Below are positions 17,318-26,855 of a stretch of DNA of 64,000 nt, one piece after another. This stretch comes from Bacteroidota bacterium. Lineage in GTDB: Bacteria > Bacteroidota > Ignavibacteria > UBA10030 > UBA6906. The position numbers and the translations under genes are program-made. Position 1 is the first letter of the stretch, and every line of letters starts with the position of its first letter. Location: contig JAUQWO010000050.1 of assembly GCA_030835135.1 (NCBI GenBank), positions 1 through 64,000 on the forward strand. The letters are read 5' to 3'. The notes below the pieces were generated by a model. The model was not told the origin of the DNA, made no database searches, and worked only from the letters and a program-made list of their open reading frames with translations.

Positions 17318-18093
17318 GGTTTCGATGACCGGATCTGTGCTGTACGCGGGACCGCATACCGGAACGAGAGTTCCGATGGATTCAGTGTCAGGTCGGTATA
17401 ATAGACCGCGAGCTGTCTCCCCTCCGAGGGGAACGACAACGTGATCTCGCGGGGCATCCGCATCCCATCCTCTTCCATCGGACGCGATGTTTCCGCCCAC
17501 ACGGACATCCCATTCTCCGTCCGTGAATACCGTGTCACCAGTGCCGTTGCCGGATCCACCCAGAACGTCTGCGTATCGCGCTCCGCCGTGTACGACAACA
17601 GGAAGTGCTCGTCGTCAACCGCGTACCGAGCGGGGACCGCACCGGCAGGAAATCGGAAGGCACCGGTGAATGCATCCAGCACCTGTTCCACCGTCAGCTC
17701 GAACGGTATCGCCCAGCGGATCCCTCCCCGGGAGGGATCGCCAGAATAGACGGTGTTGTCCATCCGGTTGAACATCACATACTGCGACCGGCTGAGGAAC
17801 AGAAATCCTGCATCGAGACCGAAGGGCCCCTCGAACCGGATGAGCAGGGAATCGGGTTTCTTGAGCGTGAGCGTGAAGAACGCGGAACCACCCATCCCCG
17901 GGCCTTCGAACGAAACGGTCCCCGACCCGGTCAGGGTGGTGATGCGCGACGCATTGGCCGTCACACGCGAGACCACGGCAGCAGGCGGCACCTGGCGCGT
18001 GTCCAGCACCAGCTCCGCGGCTTTGGGTGAGCATCCGGCGAGCATCGCACCCAGACAAACGACAGCAAGGGCACGCGTTGGAACGGAGGTCAT
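17314..18093 (-). CDS. DUF4292-type lipoprotein
   Basis: The protein is 259 aa. The lipobox AMLAGC is followed by a beta-rich domain of the LolA/LolB type (ITTLTGSGTVSFEGPGMGGSAFFTLTLKKPDSLLIRFEG reads as successive strands), matching the DUF4292 family of Bacteroidota lipoproteins. It may bind lipid or lipoprotein. The frame is open much further upstream, but that part is a shadow of the TPR gene. Start at ATG 18093 overlaps the TPR stop as ATGA. Confidence 0.8.
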   Translation of the reverse strand: MTSVPTRALAVVCLGAMLAGCSPKAAELVLDTRQVPPAAVVSRVTANASRITTLTGSGTVSFEGPGMGGSAFFTLTLKKPDSLLIRFEGPFGLDAGFLFLSRSQYVMFNRMDNTVYSGDPSRGGIRWAIPFELTVEQVLDAFTGAFRFPAGAVPARYAVDDEHFLLSYTAERDTQTFWVDPATALVTRYSRTENGMSVWAETSRPMEEDGMRMPREITLSFPSEGRQLAVYYTDLTLNPSELSFRYAVPRTAQIRSSKP

Positions 18094-19814
18094 AAGGACC
18101 CGCGTGAGATCTTGTCGCGCAACTGCGTGTTCTGCTCGTCCAGCTTCAGCGCCATGTTCCAGTGCTCGATCGCGAGGTCCTTCTGGTTCATGCAGTAGTA
18201 GATGTCGCCCAGGTGTTCGTACACGACCGCATTGACCTCTCCTTTGCTGATCGCCTTTTTCGTCCAGGTCATTGCTTCGGGGTACCGCCCAAGACGGTAA
18301 TAGATCCACCCGATCGTGTCGAGGTACGATGCGTTGTCCGGTTGCTGGTCCACGGCCTTGCGCGACATCGTCAGGGCCCGCTCGAGCTGGAGGTTCCGGT
18401 CGGCCAGACTGTACGCGTAGTTGTTCAGAACAAGATGGTTCTCCGGATCGATCTTCAATGCCTCTTCGTACAGCGCATCGGAATCCTCGAACCGGCGCAT
18501 GGCATCGTACACCAACGCCAGCTGTGCGATGGCATCCAGGTCCTTCGGGTTCAGCTGCCGCGCATGCTCGAGCACGCGTGCGGCATCGATATTCCGGTTC
18601 AGCCTGCTGTAGGACAACCCGAGGAAGAAGTTCACCCGAAAATCGTCCGGCAGGATCCTCACTGCCGACTCGAGGATGCGGGCGACCTCGGCGAAGTTGT
18701 TCTTGCCGAGGAAGACCCCCGACATATACACCCACGCATCCGCGTTCCAGCTCGCCAGCTCGGTGACGCGCCGGAAGCTGCGCAGCGAGAGCGAATCGTC
18801 GCGGGTGACACTCCCAATCGCACCAAGGAACCAGAAGGCACGCCAGTCGTCCGGATGCTTCGCGGCGACCCTCTCGAAGATGCTCCGCGTCACCGGCGCC
18901 AGCGTTGAATCCTTCGCCATCTGCCCGAAGTACATTTCGCCGATGTGCACCTTCACATCCACCGACACGGTATCGCGGGCAAGCAGCGTATCGAATTCCT
19001 TCGCCGCGCGTGGGTATTCGCCGCGCGCGAGATACAACCCGGCCACCTCCGCCTGGATCTCCAGATCGTCGGGATGGATGTCGCGCAGATCGGTGTACAC
19101 CGCGAGCGCATCGTCGAACTTGCCTGCCCGTGCATACGTCTGTGCCAGCGTCTTCTTCAACTCCTTGTTGCTCGGGTCGAGCTGGGTCATCTCCCTCAAC
19201 GCGTCCGCGGCCTTGTCGAACCGCCCCAGCCGGTTGTTCAGATCGGCGATCTGAAGGAACACGTCCCACTCGGGGCCGAAGCGGTCGATGATGTGTTCGT
19301 ACACCTCGAGAGCGCGGAGCGGCTTGCGCTGCTGGGCGATGCGCGCCAGGTTGTACCAGGCCTCGACCTGGGCAGAATCGCGTTTGATGATCTCTTCGAA
19401 TTGCTGCGCGGCAGCATCGAAATCGAATGCCGCGGCAAGGACATCTGCGTAGTTCCGGCGGTAGGTCAGCTGCTCGGGGGCAAGGCGGACAGACTCCCGG
19501 GCGTTCTCGATGGCAAGCGAGTGCTTCGAAAGCTGGGAATAGCACTTGGAAATGGCATAATAGATGGCCGGATCATTGTCGAACCGGAGCGCATCCTGGT
19601 ACTCCAGAATGGCCTGGGGAAGATCACCTTTCAGCTCGTACACCGATCCATCGACAAAATGCTGCATTCCCAGACGCCGGGAGGCATCGTCGGCCTTCGA
19701 ACCCGGCGCAGATGCGGCTTCCGCATCCGGTTTTCCCGTTTGGGACCCCCCGGAGCATCCTCCCAGGAGCAGCAGTGTTCCACCCAGCATGAGCAGCAAC
19801 AACACGTTCTTCAT
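18090..19814 (-). CDS. TPR-repeat lipoprotein
   Basis: The protein is 574 aa. The lipobox LLLLGGC is followed by a Gly/Ser-rich linker and about twelve to fourteen tetratricopeptide repeats covering residues about 45-560 (for example DLDAIAQLALVYDAMRRFED and NASYLDTIGWIYYRLGRYPE). It should act as a periplasmic protein-protein scaffold. Start chosen at ATG 19814 with GGAGGAAAGG upstream. It is the first gene of the operon that continues into DUF4292, EnvC-like and the CHASE2 activator. The order resembles Bacteroidota gene sets for envelope assembly. Confidence 0.88.
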   Translation of the reverse strand: MKNVLLLLMLGGTLLLLGGCSGGSQTGKPDAEAASAPGSKADDASRRLGMQHFVDGSVYELKGDLPQAILEYQDALRFDNDPAIYYAISKCYSQLSKHSLAIENARESVRLAPEQLTYRRNYADVLAAAFDFDAAAQQFEEIIKRDSAQVEAWYNLARIAQQRKPLRALEVYEHIIDRFGPEWDVFLQIADLNNRLGRFDKAADALREMTQLDPSNKELKKTLAQTYARAGKFDDALAVYTDLRDIHPDDLEIQAEVAGLYLARGEYPRAAKEFDTLLARDTVSVDVKVHIGEMYFGQMAKDSTLAPVTRSIFERVAAKHPDDWRAFWFLGAIGSVTRDDSLSLRSFRRVTELASWNADAWVYMSGVFLGKNNFAEVARILESAVRILPDDFRVNFFLGLSYSRLNRNIDAARVLEHARQLNPKDLDAIAQLALVYDAMRRFEDSDALYEEALKIDPENHLVLNNYAYSLADRNLQLERALTMSRKAVDQQPDNASYLDTIGWIYYRLGRYPEAMTWTKKAISKGEVNAVVYEHLGDIYYCMNQKDLAIEHWNMALKLDEQNTQLRDKISRGSL

Positions 19815-19853
19815 GACACCTTTCCTCCGGCCGTCTGTACTTCTGCAACAAAA

Positions 19854-19882
19854 AATATACCCATTGCCATAGTGAATAACAA
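19854..19882 (-). promoter_or_regulatory. Promoter of the TPR-DUF4292-EnvC-CHASE2 operon
   Basis: On the minus strand TTGTTA (19882-19877) is followed after 17 bp by TATATT (19859-19854). The predicted start near 19847 gives a leader of about 33 nt that holds the ribosome binding site. Confidence 0.65.
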
Positions 19883-19961
19883 GCTGCCTTCCGGAGGGTT
19901 CCTCAGGCCGCCGGCGCCTCCCCGTGTGCCTTCCACAGATCGGCACAACACGCCCGTCAAC

Positions 19962-19990
19962 TTGACATTGCTTGCCTTGTTTGATACATT
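19962..19990 (+). promoter_or_regulatory. Promoter of the YbgF-like gene
   Basis: TTGACA (19962-19967) and TACATT (19985-19990) are spaced by exactly 17 bp. The predicted start is near 19997, 36 nt before ATG 20033. It is divergent from the TPR operon promoter about 80 bp away. Confidence 0.7.
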
Positions 19991-20032
19991 TACGCCATAC
20001 CGAACACCTAATCCTTTAAGGAGGAAGCCTCA

Positions 20033-20722
20033 ATGAGCAGCAACGACAGAAGGTTCAACATTCTGGCAGGTCTCATGCCGGTGGCAGCACTGGTACTCTC
20101 GCTCTCCGTGTTCGGCTGCGGATCGTCCGAGGAGTCGATGGAAGAGTGGGAAAGTGCCCCGGCCGTATCCCCCACGGCGATGCTGGAATACCGCGTCGAT
20201 AGCCTCCAGAACGAGAACCGCCGCCTGCAGGATCAGATCGAAGCGGTCGCATCCGAGAACCGCAAACTGACGGCCCGGAATGCCGAACTCGAAACGAAAC
20301 TCACCGAGGCAATGGCTGCTCCGAAAGCCACCGCACCGGAAGAGAAAGCACCCAGCGTGGCCGGTGGCTATGACGGCGCACTCGCAAAGTTCCACGCGAA
20401 GGACTATAGCGGAGCGATCGCCGACTTCAAAGCACTGCTCGACAGCGGTATCGAAGCCAGCCTGGCCGACAACTGCCACTATTGGATCGGCGAATCCGAA
20501 TACGCCCAGAGGAAGTACAAGAGCGCACTCACCACCTTCGAGAATATCATCGAACTCCCCCGCTCCGGGAAGAAGGCGGACGCCACGTTCATGATCGGCA
20601 ATTGCCAGCTCGCACTCGGCAACAAGACCGCTGCGAAGGAAGCATTCCAGAAGGTCGTCGCCGACTTCCCGACCAGCAGCCTCGTCGAAAAAGCAAAAGC
20701 GAAGCTGACCAAGCTGCCCTGA
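20033..20722 (+). CDS. CpoB/YbgF-like coiled-coil TPR lipoprotein
   Basis: The protein is 229 aa. The signal has a lipobox-like SVFGC at residue 29, followed by an acidic linker, a coiled coil (about 45-90, YRVDSLQNENRRLQDQIE) and three TPR units of the YbgF/CpoB type (about 110-225, YDGALAKFHAKDYSGAIADF and the repeats after it). In other bacteria CpoB links Tol-Pal and peptidoglycan synthesis at division. No tol genes lie nearby. Start at ATG 20033 has AAGGAGGAAG upstream. It is a single-gene unit with promoter and terminator. Confidence 0.82.
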   Translation: MSSNDRRFNILAGLMPVAALVLSLSVFGCGSSEESMEEWESAPAVSPTAMLEYRVDSLQNENRRLQDQIEAVASENRKLTARNAELETKLTEAMAAPKATAPEEKAPSVAGGYDGALAKFHAKDYSGAIADFKALLDSGIEASLADNCHYWIGESEYAQRKYKSALTTFENIIELPRSGKKADATFMIGNCQLALGNKTAAKEAFQKVVADFPTSSLVEKAKAKLTKLP

Positions 20723-20748
20723 TCCTGCGTCACGTCTGTACCAAACAC

Positions 20749-20786
20749 AACCCCCTGGTCCCGCTCATCGGAACCAGGGGGTTTCT
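20749..20786 (+). terminator. Terminator after the YbgF-like gene
   Basis: An 11-bp perfect stem (20749-20759 with 20773-20783) is followed by TTTCTGTT. It lies between convergent genes and could also serve fbp. Confidence 0.8.
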
Positions 20787-20810
20787 GTTGCAGCCCCACC
20801 GTATGCCCTC

Positions 20811-21824
20811 TTACGTCCTCTTCCCCGTCACGAACTCCGTCGCGATCCGCACATCCTCCACACTCCCGATGAACATCGGATACCGCTCATGCAGACTCTT
20901 CGGCACGAGGTCCAGCATGCGCGTCTCCCCCGTGCTGCAGGCCCCACCGGCCTCCTCGATCACGTAGGCCAGCGGGTTGTTCTCATACATCAGCCGCAGC
21001 TTCCCGCGGGGGTTCTTCGTGTCGCCCGGGTAACAATAGATCCCACCGTACAACATCGTCCGGTGCACGTCGGCCACCATCGATCCGATGTACCGTGAGG
21101 AGTAGGGACGTCCCGTCGCCGCATCCTCTTCCTTCAGCCACCGCACATAACGCTGCATCCCCGCGCTCCACCGATTGGTATTGCCTTCGTTCACACTGTA
21201 GATCGTCCCCTTCGGCGGGATCCGGATGTTCTCATGCGACAGGAGAAATTCCCCGACACTCGGATCGAGCGTGAAACCGTGCACGCCATGCCCCGTGGTG
21301 TACACGAACATCATGCTGGAACCGAACAGGACGTACCCGGCCGCCACCTGCTGGTTCCCGGATTGGAGTATGTCCGCCATCGTCCCCGGGCCCTCCTGCG
21401 ATACCCGCCGGTAGACCGAGAAGATGGTGCCGATCGTTGCGTTGGCATCGATGTTCGATGAGCCGTCGAGGGGATCGTACAGCAGAACGTACTTGCCGTT
21501 CGGATAGTGCGAGGGGATGTGGAGCAGGTCCTCATTCTCCTCGGACGCCATCACGCACAGATGGCCCAGATGGTCCATCGCCCGGTAGATGGTTTCGTCC
21601 GCGAAGACATCGAGCTTCTTCACCACGTCGCCGCTGATGTTCATCCGGTCGGTCTTCCCGAGGATGTTCACCAGACCGGCCTTCGTCACCTCCCGCCAGA
21701 TCAGCTTTGCGGCAAGCGAGAGCCCGTGGAGCAGACTGGAGAACTCACCCGTGGCACCGGGGTGGTTCCGTTCTCCTTCGATGATGTGCCGTTCGAGGGT
21801 GACGAGACGGTCGGCAGTGCTCAT
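20811..21824 (-). CDS. fbp: Fructose-1,6-bisphosphatase class I
   Basis: The protein is 337 aa, the normal class I length. It hydrolyses fructose 1,6-bisphosphate to fructose 6-phosphate in gluconeogenesis. Metal and substrate motifs are visible: YDPLDGSSNIDAN, the MLYGGIYCYPGDTKNP active-site loop, and NNPLAYVIEEAGG. Start chosen at ATG 21824 with GGAG upstream; the frame extends 117 bp further but without family-like sequence. The region upstream (21825-21992) shows no convincing promoter. Confidence 0.95.
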   Translation of the reverse strand: MSTADRLVTLERHIIEGERNHPGATGEFSSLLHGLSLAAKLIWREVTKAGLVNILGKTDRMNISGDVVKKLDVFADETIYRAMDHLGHLCVMASEENEDLLHIPSHYPNGKYVLLYDPLDGSSNIDANATIGTIFSVYRRVSQEGPGTMADILQSGNQQVAAGYVLFGSSMMFVYTTGHGVHGFTLDPSVGEFLLSHENIRIPPKGTIYSVNEGNTNRWSAGMQRYVRWLKEEDAATGRPYSSRYIGSMVADVHRTMLYGGIYCYPGDTKNPRGKLRLMYENNPLAYVIEEAGGACSTGETRMLDLVPKSLHERYPMFIGSVEDVRIATEFVTGKRT

Positions 21825-21992
21825 GAGGGACTCCCGCAACGCGACCGGTCCGGCCGCGTGCCTTTTCGTTTCGCATAAGGCTGATCGTGCGCTACGCATG
21901 AGCACGACCGGCCTGGCCGTACACTGATGGGTCCGGCGCACGGTCCGTGGAGGTCTGCCGGTGGTACCCCGGGTCGTGCTGCACCGGGATAC

Positions 21993-23789
21993 TTACCTCT
22001 TGGTCGGCAGTTCCTGGTCCTTGTACTGCAACTGATACAACTTGAAGTACAACCCACCCATCGTCAGCAACTCCTGATGCGTCCCCATCTCCCGGATCTC
22101 TCCCTTGTGCATCACCAGGATCTTGTTCGCCGACTGGATCGTGGACAACCGGTGGGCGATGACGATCGATGTCCGGCCGTGCAGCAATTTCTTGATCGCT
22201 TCCTGGATCACCAGCTCGGTCTCGGTGTCCACGCTCGACGTCGCTTCATCCAGCACCAGGATGCGCGGATGGTACGCGAGCGCGCGCGCGAACGAAATGA
22301 GCTGCTTCTGACCCACCGACAACGTCGCGCCCCGCTCCTTCACCACGCCCGCATACTGTCCGGGCAGATTCTCGATGAACCGGTGCGCCCCAACGACCCG
22401 CGCGGCTGCCCGCAACCGGTCCTCCGGAATCTGCGCATTGCCCAGGCCGATGTTCCCGGCGATGGTGCCGGAGAACAGGAACACATCCTGCAGCACCACG
22501 GCCATATGCCTGCGCAGATCGGCCTGCGTCACCTGCCGGATGTCGATGCCGTCCACCAGGATCTGGCCCCTCTGGATGTCATAGAACCGTGCCAGCAGAC
22601 TGATGATCGTGGTCTTGCCGGCACCGGTGTGCCCCACGATCGCGACACTCTCGCCGGCGGTGATGGTGAACGACACATTGCGGAGCACCCACTCGGGCTC
22701 GGTGCCGTCCTTCGGCTCATTGTACGTGAACCAGACATTCCGGAACTCGATGTCGCCGCGCACCGTCCCGAGCGCGACCGGCTCCGCGGGGTCGGCCACC
22801 TTCGTCGTGTCGTCCAGCAAACGGAAGACGCGCTCGGAACTCGCCATCGCCGTTTGCATGATATTGTACTTCTCGGACAGGTCCCGGATCGGGCGCCAGA
22901 ACATCTCATTGAATTGCAGGAATGCCATCACCGTTCCCACCGTCACCGCGCCATCGAGCGCCTCGATGCCGGCATACCACACGATGAGACCGACAGCGAT
23001 CGCCCCGATGAGTTCCACGCCGGGGTAGAAGATCGCATAATACAGGATCGACTTGATGTTCGCGTCGCGGTGCTGCCCGTTGATGCCCGAGAACTGCGCG
23101 TACGCCTTCTCCTCGCGATTGAATACCTGGTCCACCAGCATGCCGGTGATGTGCTCCTGCATGAACGTGTTGATGCGCGCGATGTACAGGCGCACTTCGC
23201 GGTATGCCTCGCGTGCCTTCCGGCGGAACAGGAACGTCCCGTAGAACAACAACGGCAGTACGCTCAGCGAGATCAGCGCCAGCCGCCAGTCCATGGAGAA
23301 CATGAACGAGAGGATGCCGATGATGGTGAAGATGTCGCTGAACACCATCACGATGCCCGAGGAGAACATCTCGTTGAGCACTTCGATGTCGTTGGTGACG
23401 CGCGTGATGAGCCGCCCGATGGGATTCCGGTCGAAGTACTTCAGCCCGAGGTGCTGGAGGTGCTCGAAGATCTCCATCCGGAGATCGAAGATGGTCTTCT
23501 GTCCGATCCACTGCGTGAGGTAGGCGTTCAGATACTGGATGAACCCCCGGACGAGCATCAGGGCGCAGAATCCGAGGGTGGTCATCAGCAGCCCGTGCGG
23601 ATCGCTCGCTTTGATGTCGACGTCCACCGCCTGCTTGATGAAGTACGGACGCACGGCTTCCATGGCCGACACGGCGATGCTGAGCAGGATGCCCGTGACG
23701 ACATACCAGCGGTACGGCTTCAGATACTTCAGGAGCCGCCGCATCAGGGTGCCGTCGTATGCTTTTCCGAGGACTTCGTCTTCCTGCAT
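21993..23789 (-). CDS. ABC exporter half-transporter, catalytically complete subunit
   Basis: The protein is 598 aa, with six TM helices (about 25-320) followed by a nucleotide-binding domain. Walker A is GHTGAGKTT, the signature is the variant LSVGQKQL and Walker B is ILVLDEATSSVD with the catalytic glutamate present. It overlaps the preceding ABC gene by one base (TGATG), so the two should form a heterodimer of the BmrCD or TM287/288 type. The substrate is unknown (lipid, peptide or drug). Confidence 0.88.
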   Translation of the reverse strand: MQEDEVLGKAYDGTLMRRLLKYLKPYRWYVVTGILLSIAVSAMEAVRPYFIKQAVDVDIKASDPHGLLMTTLGFCALMLVRGFIQYLNAYLTQWIGQKTIFDLRMEIFEHLQHLGLKYFDRNPIGRLITRVTNDIEVLNEMFSSGIVMVFSDIFTIIGILSFMFSMDWRLALISLSVLPLLFYGTFLFRRKAREAYREVRLYIARINTFMQEHITGMLVDQVFNREEKAYAQFSGINGQHRDANIKSILYYAIFYPGVELIGAIAVGLIVWYAGIEALDGAVTVGTVMAFLQFNEMFWRPIRDLSEKYNIMQTAMASSERVFRLLDDTTKVADPAEPVALGTVRGDIEFRNVWFTYNEPKDGTEPEWVLRNVSFTITAGESVAIVGHTGAGKTTIISLLARFYDIQRGQILVDGIDIRQVTQADLRRHMAVVLQDVFLFSGTIAGNIGLGNAQIPEDRLRAAARVVGAHRFIENLPGQYAGVVKERGATLSVGQKQLISFARALAYHPRILVLDEATSSVDTETELVIQEAIKKLLHGRTSIVIAHRLSTIQSANKILVMHKGEIREMGTHQELLTMGGLYFKLYQLQYKDQELPTKR

Positions 23790-25549
23790 CAGAGGTGCTC
23801 GATCTCGTCTTCCAGCAGCTGTTTCCGGTGCAGCTCGGCGTAGATGCCGTTCTGCGCCACAAGGTGATCGTGCGTGCCGCGCTCGGCGATCCGCCCCTCG
23901 TGCAGCACGATGATCATGTCCGCTTCCTTGACGGTCGAGATGCGATGACTGATGATGATACTGGTGCGCCCTTTCATCACGCCACGGAGCCGCTTCAGGA
24001 TCTCTTCTTCGGTATAGGTATCCACCGCCGACAGGGCATCATCCAGGATCAGGAGCTTCGGCTGGCGCATGAGCGCCCGCGCGATACTCGTGCGCTGCTT
24101 CTGCCCGCCCGACAACGTGATCCCGCGCTCTCCCAGGATCGTCTCGTATCCATGCGGGAACTCCGTCACATCCTTCCCCAGCTGCGCGATGTCCGCCACC
24201 TCCCGCACACCGGCATCACTCCCGCCGTCCACACCGTACCGGATGTTCTCCGCGATCGTCTCGGAAAACAGGAAGGTTTCCTGCGGGACGTACCCGATGT
24301 TCGACCGGAGCACATCCAGCGGGATCGTCCGTATGTCGCGGCCGTCCACCAGCAACTCGCCCCCCGTCACATCCATCAGGCGCGGGAGCAGATTCACCAG
24401 CGTGCTCTTGCCGGATCCGGTGTACCCGACAATGGCCAGCGTGGTCCCCGCCGGCACGCTGAGGGAGATATCAGACAGCGTGTCCCGCTCCGCACCCGAA
24501 TGACGGAAGGACACGTGCCGGAATTCCAATGCGCCCTCCACCGCCGTCACGCTCCGGTCGGTCCCGGGTCCATCGGTGATGTCCGCCGGCGTGTCCATGA
24601 TCTTCATCAGCCGCCCCATCGACGCCGAACCCTGCTGCAACATGTTGATCACCCACCCGAAGGCGATCATCGGCCAGATGAGCATGCCGAGGTACACAAA
24701 GAATGCCGTCCAGGTCCCCGGCGTGATCTCACCGCTGATCACGCGCATGCCGCCGAAATACATCGTCAGGATGAGCGAAAAACCGATGAGCAGGAACATC
24801 AAGGGCCACATGATCGACTGGACACGGGCCAGGACGAGGTTCTTCGTGAGATAATCCAGACTCAGCGCCCGGAAGAGCCCGATCTCGTACTGCTCACGGA
24901 CATACGCCTTCACCACCCTGATGCCGGACAGATTCTCCTGTGCACGTGTGGTCAGTTCCGAGTACGTCGCCTGCCGCGCCTCGAACTTCTGATGCACGAT
25001 CTTGCCGAGCCGGTACACCGCATACGAAACGAACGGGAGCGGGACCAGCGCAAAGAGCGTGAGCTGCCAGTCCAGCGTGACCATCACCGAGATCACCATC
25101 ACGAACGTCACCAGCGTGTCCGCGGGATACATGATGCCCGGGCCCACGACGTTGCGCACCGCCCCGATGTCGTTGGTGGCATGCGCCATCAGGTCGCCGG
25201 TGGGCGTATTCTGAAAGAACGACAGCGAGAGCTTCTGGATGTGCGCGAGGAAGTCGTTCCGGAGATCGAACTCGATGTGCCGCGATGCGACGATGAGGGT
25301 CTGCCGCGTGAGGAACGAGAAGATCCCGGCGATCACCGAAGTGCCCACGACCGCCGCGGCGTACCACGCAAGGCTGCCCGTCGCCCCCTCCCCCTTCTGG
25401 AGCACGGCGTTGAGAACGTCGATCGCACGCCCGATGAGCAGCGGCTGGACGACGGTGAAAAGATTACTGCTCACGACCGCGATGGCACCGGTCACCAGCA
25501 GGCGGCGGTGGCGTCGCAGATACGGGAGCAGGCGCAGCAGTGGTTTCAA
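23789..25549 (-). CDS. ABC exporter half-transporter, degenerate-site subunit
   Basis: The protein is 586 aa with an N-terminal six-TM domain and a C-terminal nucleotide-binding domain. Walker A is GYTGSGKST and the signature LSGGQKQR is canonical. Walker B reads LLILDDALSAVD, so the catalytic glutamate is Asp. In heterodimeric exporters such a subunit forms the non-hydrolysing site, paired with the partner's variant signature LSVGQ. The start lies 4 bp after serS. Confidence 0.88.
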   Translation of the reverse strand: MKPLLRLLPYLRRHRRLLVTGAIAVVSSNLFTVVQPLLIGRAIDVLNAVLQKGEGATGSLAWYAAAVVGTSVIAGIFSFLTRQTLIVASRHIEFDLRNDFLAHIQKLSLSFFQNTPTGDLMAHATNDIGAVRNVVGPGIMYPADTLVTFVMVISVMVTLDWQLTLFALVPLPFVSYAVYRLGKIVHQKFEARQATYSELTTRAQENLSGIRVVKAYVREQYEIGLFRALSLDYLTKNLVLARVQSIMWPLMFLLIGFSLILTMYFGGMRVISGEITPGTWTAFFVYLGMLIWPMIAFGWVINMLQQGSASMGRLMKIMDTPADITDGPGTDRSVTAVEGALEFRHVSFRHSGAERDTLSDISLSVPAGTTLAIVGYTGSGKSTLVNLLPRLMDVTGGELLVDGRDIRTIPLDVLRSNIGYVPQETFLFSETIAENIRYGVDGGSDAGVREVADIAQLGKDVTEFPHGYETILGERGITLSGGQKQRTSIARALMRQPKLLILDDALSAVDTYTEEEILKRLRGVMKGRTSIIISHRISTVKEADMIIVLHEGRIAERGTHDHLVAQNGIYAELHRKQLLEDEIEHL

Positions 25550-25553
25550 CGGA

Positions 25554-26822
25554 TCAGCCTATCACTTCAAAACCGGTGTACGAATGGAGCGCGGCCGGCA
25601 CGATGACCTTCCCCTCGGGGGTCTGGTACTGTTCCAGCAGCGCGGCGACGATGCGCGGCAGCGCCAGCGACGATCCGTTCAGCGTATGGACCATCTCAGG
25701 CTTGCCGCCTCCCGCAGGACGGTACCGGATATTGAGCCGGCGCGCCTGATAGGATTCAAAATTACTGACCGATGAGACCTCCAGCCAGCGCTGCTGGCCG
25801 ACGGACCACACTTCGAGATCGTACTTCTTCACCTGGGTGAAGCCCAGATCGCCGGCGCACATCAGCAGGGTACGGTAATGCAAACCCAATTTCTGCAGGA
25901 GTTGTTCCGCCGTGGCTCGCATATCTTCCAGCGCCTGCATCGACCGCGAAGGATGCACCAGATTCACGAGTTCCACCTTGTCGAACTGGTGCAGACGGTT
26001 GAGCCCGCGCACGTCCTTCCCGTACGACCCTGCCTCCCGGCGGAAACATGGCGTGTACGCACACAACTTCACCGGAAGCTGCTCTTCGCCCAGGATCTCG
26101 TCCCGGTAGAAATTCGTGACCGGCACCTCGGCGGTCGGCACCATATAGAACCCATCCAGCGGGGCCACGTACATCTGCCCTTCCTTGTCCGGCAACTGGC
26201 CGGTGCCCGTCGCGCTGTCCGCATTCACCATCAGCGGCGGCAACAACTCGGTGTACCCCGATGCCTCCGCATGGTCCAGAAAGAACGAGATCAACGCCCG
26301 CTCGAGCTTCGCACCCTTCCCGACATACACCGGGAAGCCCGCCCCGGTGATCTTCGTCCCACGGTCGAAATCGATCAACCCGAGCGATTTGATGAGGTCC
26401 CAGTGCGGCTTCGGCGTAAAATCAATGACGGGCGGCGCGCCCCAATGTGCGATGGGCTTGTTGTCCTCCGGCGTCCTCCCATCCGGCACCGACGCATCGG
26501 GCAGGTTCGGGATCTGCAACATCACCGTGCGCAGATCCTCTTCAACTCTCTTCAGCTCCTCGTCCAGCGCCTTGATCTCGTCCGCCACCCCGCGCATCTC
26601 GGCGATCACGGACGTGGCATCTTCTTTCTTCGCCTTCATCGCGGCGACCTGCTGCGAGACCGTGTTCTTCCGGCTCTTCAAGGCCTCGCCCTGCTGCACC
26701 AGCGCGCGGCGGCGCGCATCGAGACCGATCGCCGTATCGACGTTCGCAGGGTCTTCGCCCTTGCGGAGGATGCCGGCACGCACCAGGTCGGGTTGTTCAC
26801 GGAGAAGTCTGATGTCAAGCAT
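25554..26822 (-). CDS. serS: Serine-tRNA ligase
   Basis: The protein is 422 aa, typical of bacterial SerRS. It has an N-terminal antiparallel coiled-coil arm (about 28-105) that contacts the long variable arm of tRNA-Ser. The class II core includes motif 2 (CFRREAGSYGKDVRGLNRLHQF) and motif 3 (NGSSLALPRIVAALLEQYQ). It charges tRNA-Ser and tRNA-Sec with serine. It sits within a seven-gene minus-strand run, 33 bp after the RmlD-like gene. Confidence 0.97.
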   Translation of the reverse strand: MLDIRLLREQPDLVRAGILRKGEDPANVDTAIGLDARRRALVQQGEALKSRKNTVSQQVAAMKAKKEDATSVIAEMRGVADEIKALDEELKRVEEDLRTVMLQIPNLPDASVPDGRTPEDNKPIAHWGAPPVIDFTPKPHWDLIKSLGLIDFDRGTKITGAGFPVYVGKGAKLERALISFFLDHAEASGYTELLPPLMVNADSATGTGQLPDKEGQMYVAPLDGFYMVPTAEVPVTNFYRDEILGEEQLPVKLCAYTPCFRREAGSYGKDVRGLNRLHQFDKVELVNLVHPSRSMQALEDMRATAEQLLQKLGLHYRTLLMCAGDLGFTQVKKYDLEVWSVGQQRWLEVSSVSNFESYQARRLNIRYRPAGGGKPEMVHTLNGSSLALPRIVAALLEQYQTPEGKVIVPAALHSYTGFEVIG

Positions 26823-26855
26823 GGGTCAACGCTTTCAGATGGATGAGGTGCGGTC

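Noticed and set aside
18094-19545. N-terminal part of a 743-codon minus-strand frame upstream of the DUF4292 start
   Set aside because: It overlaps the TPR gene in another frame. The lipoprotein signal at 18093 fixes the true start.
21927-25606. Two very long + strand frames opposite the ABC exporter genes
   Set aside because: Both mirror clear ABC transporter genes and are dominated by His, Asp, Arg and Gln. No domain is visible.
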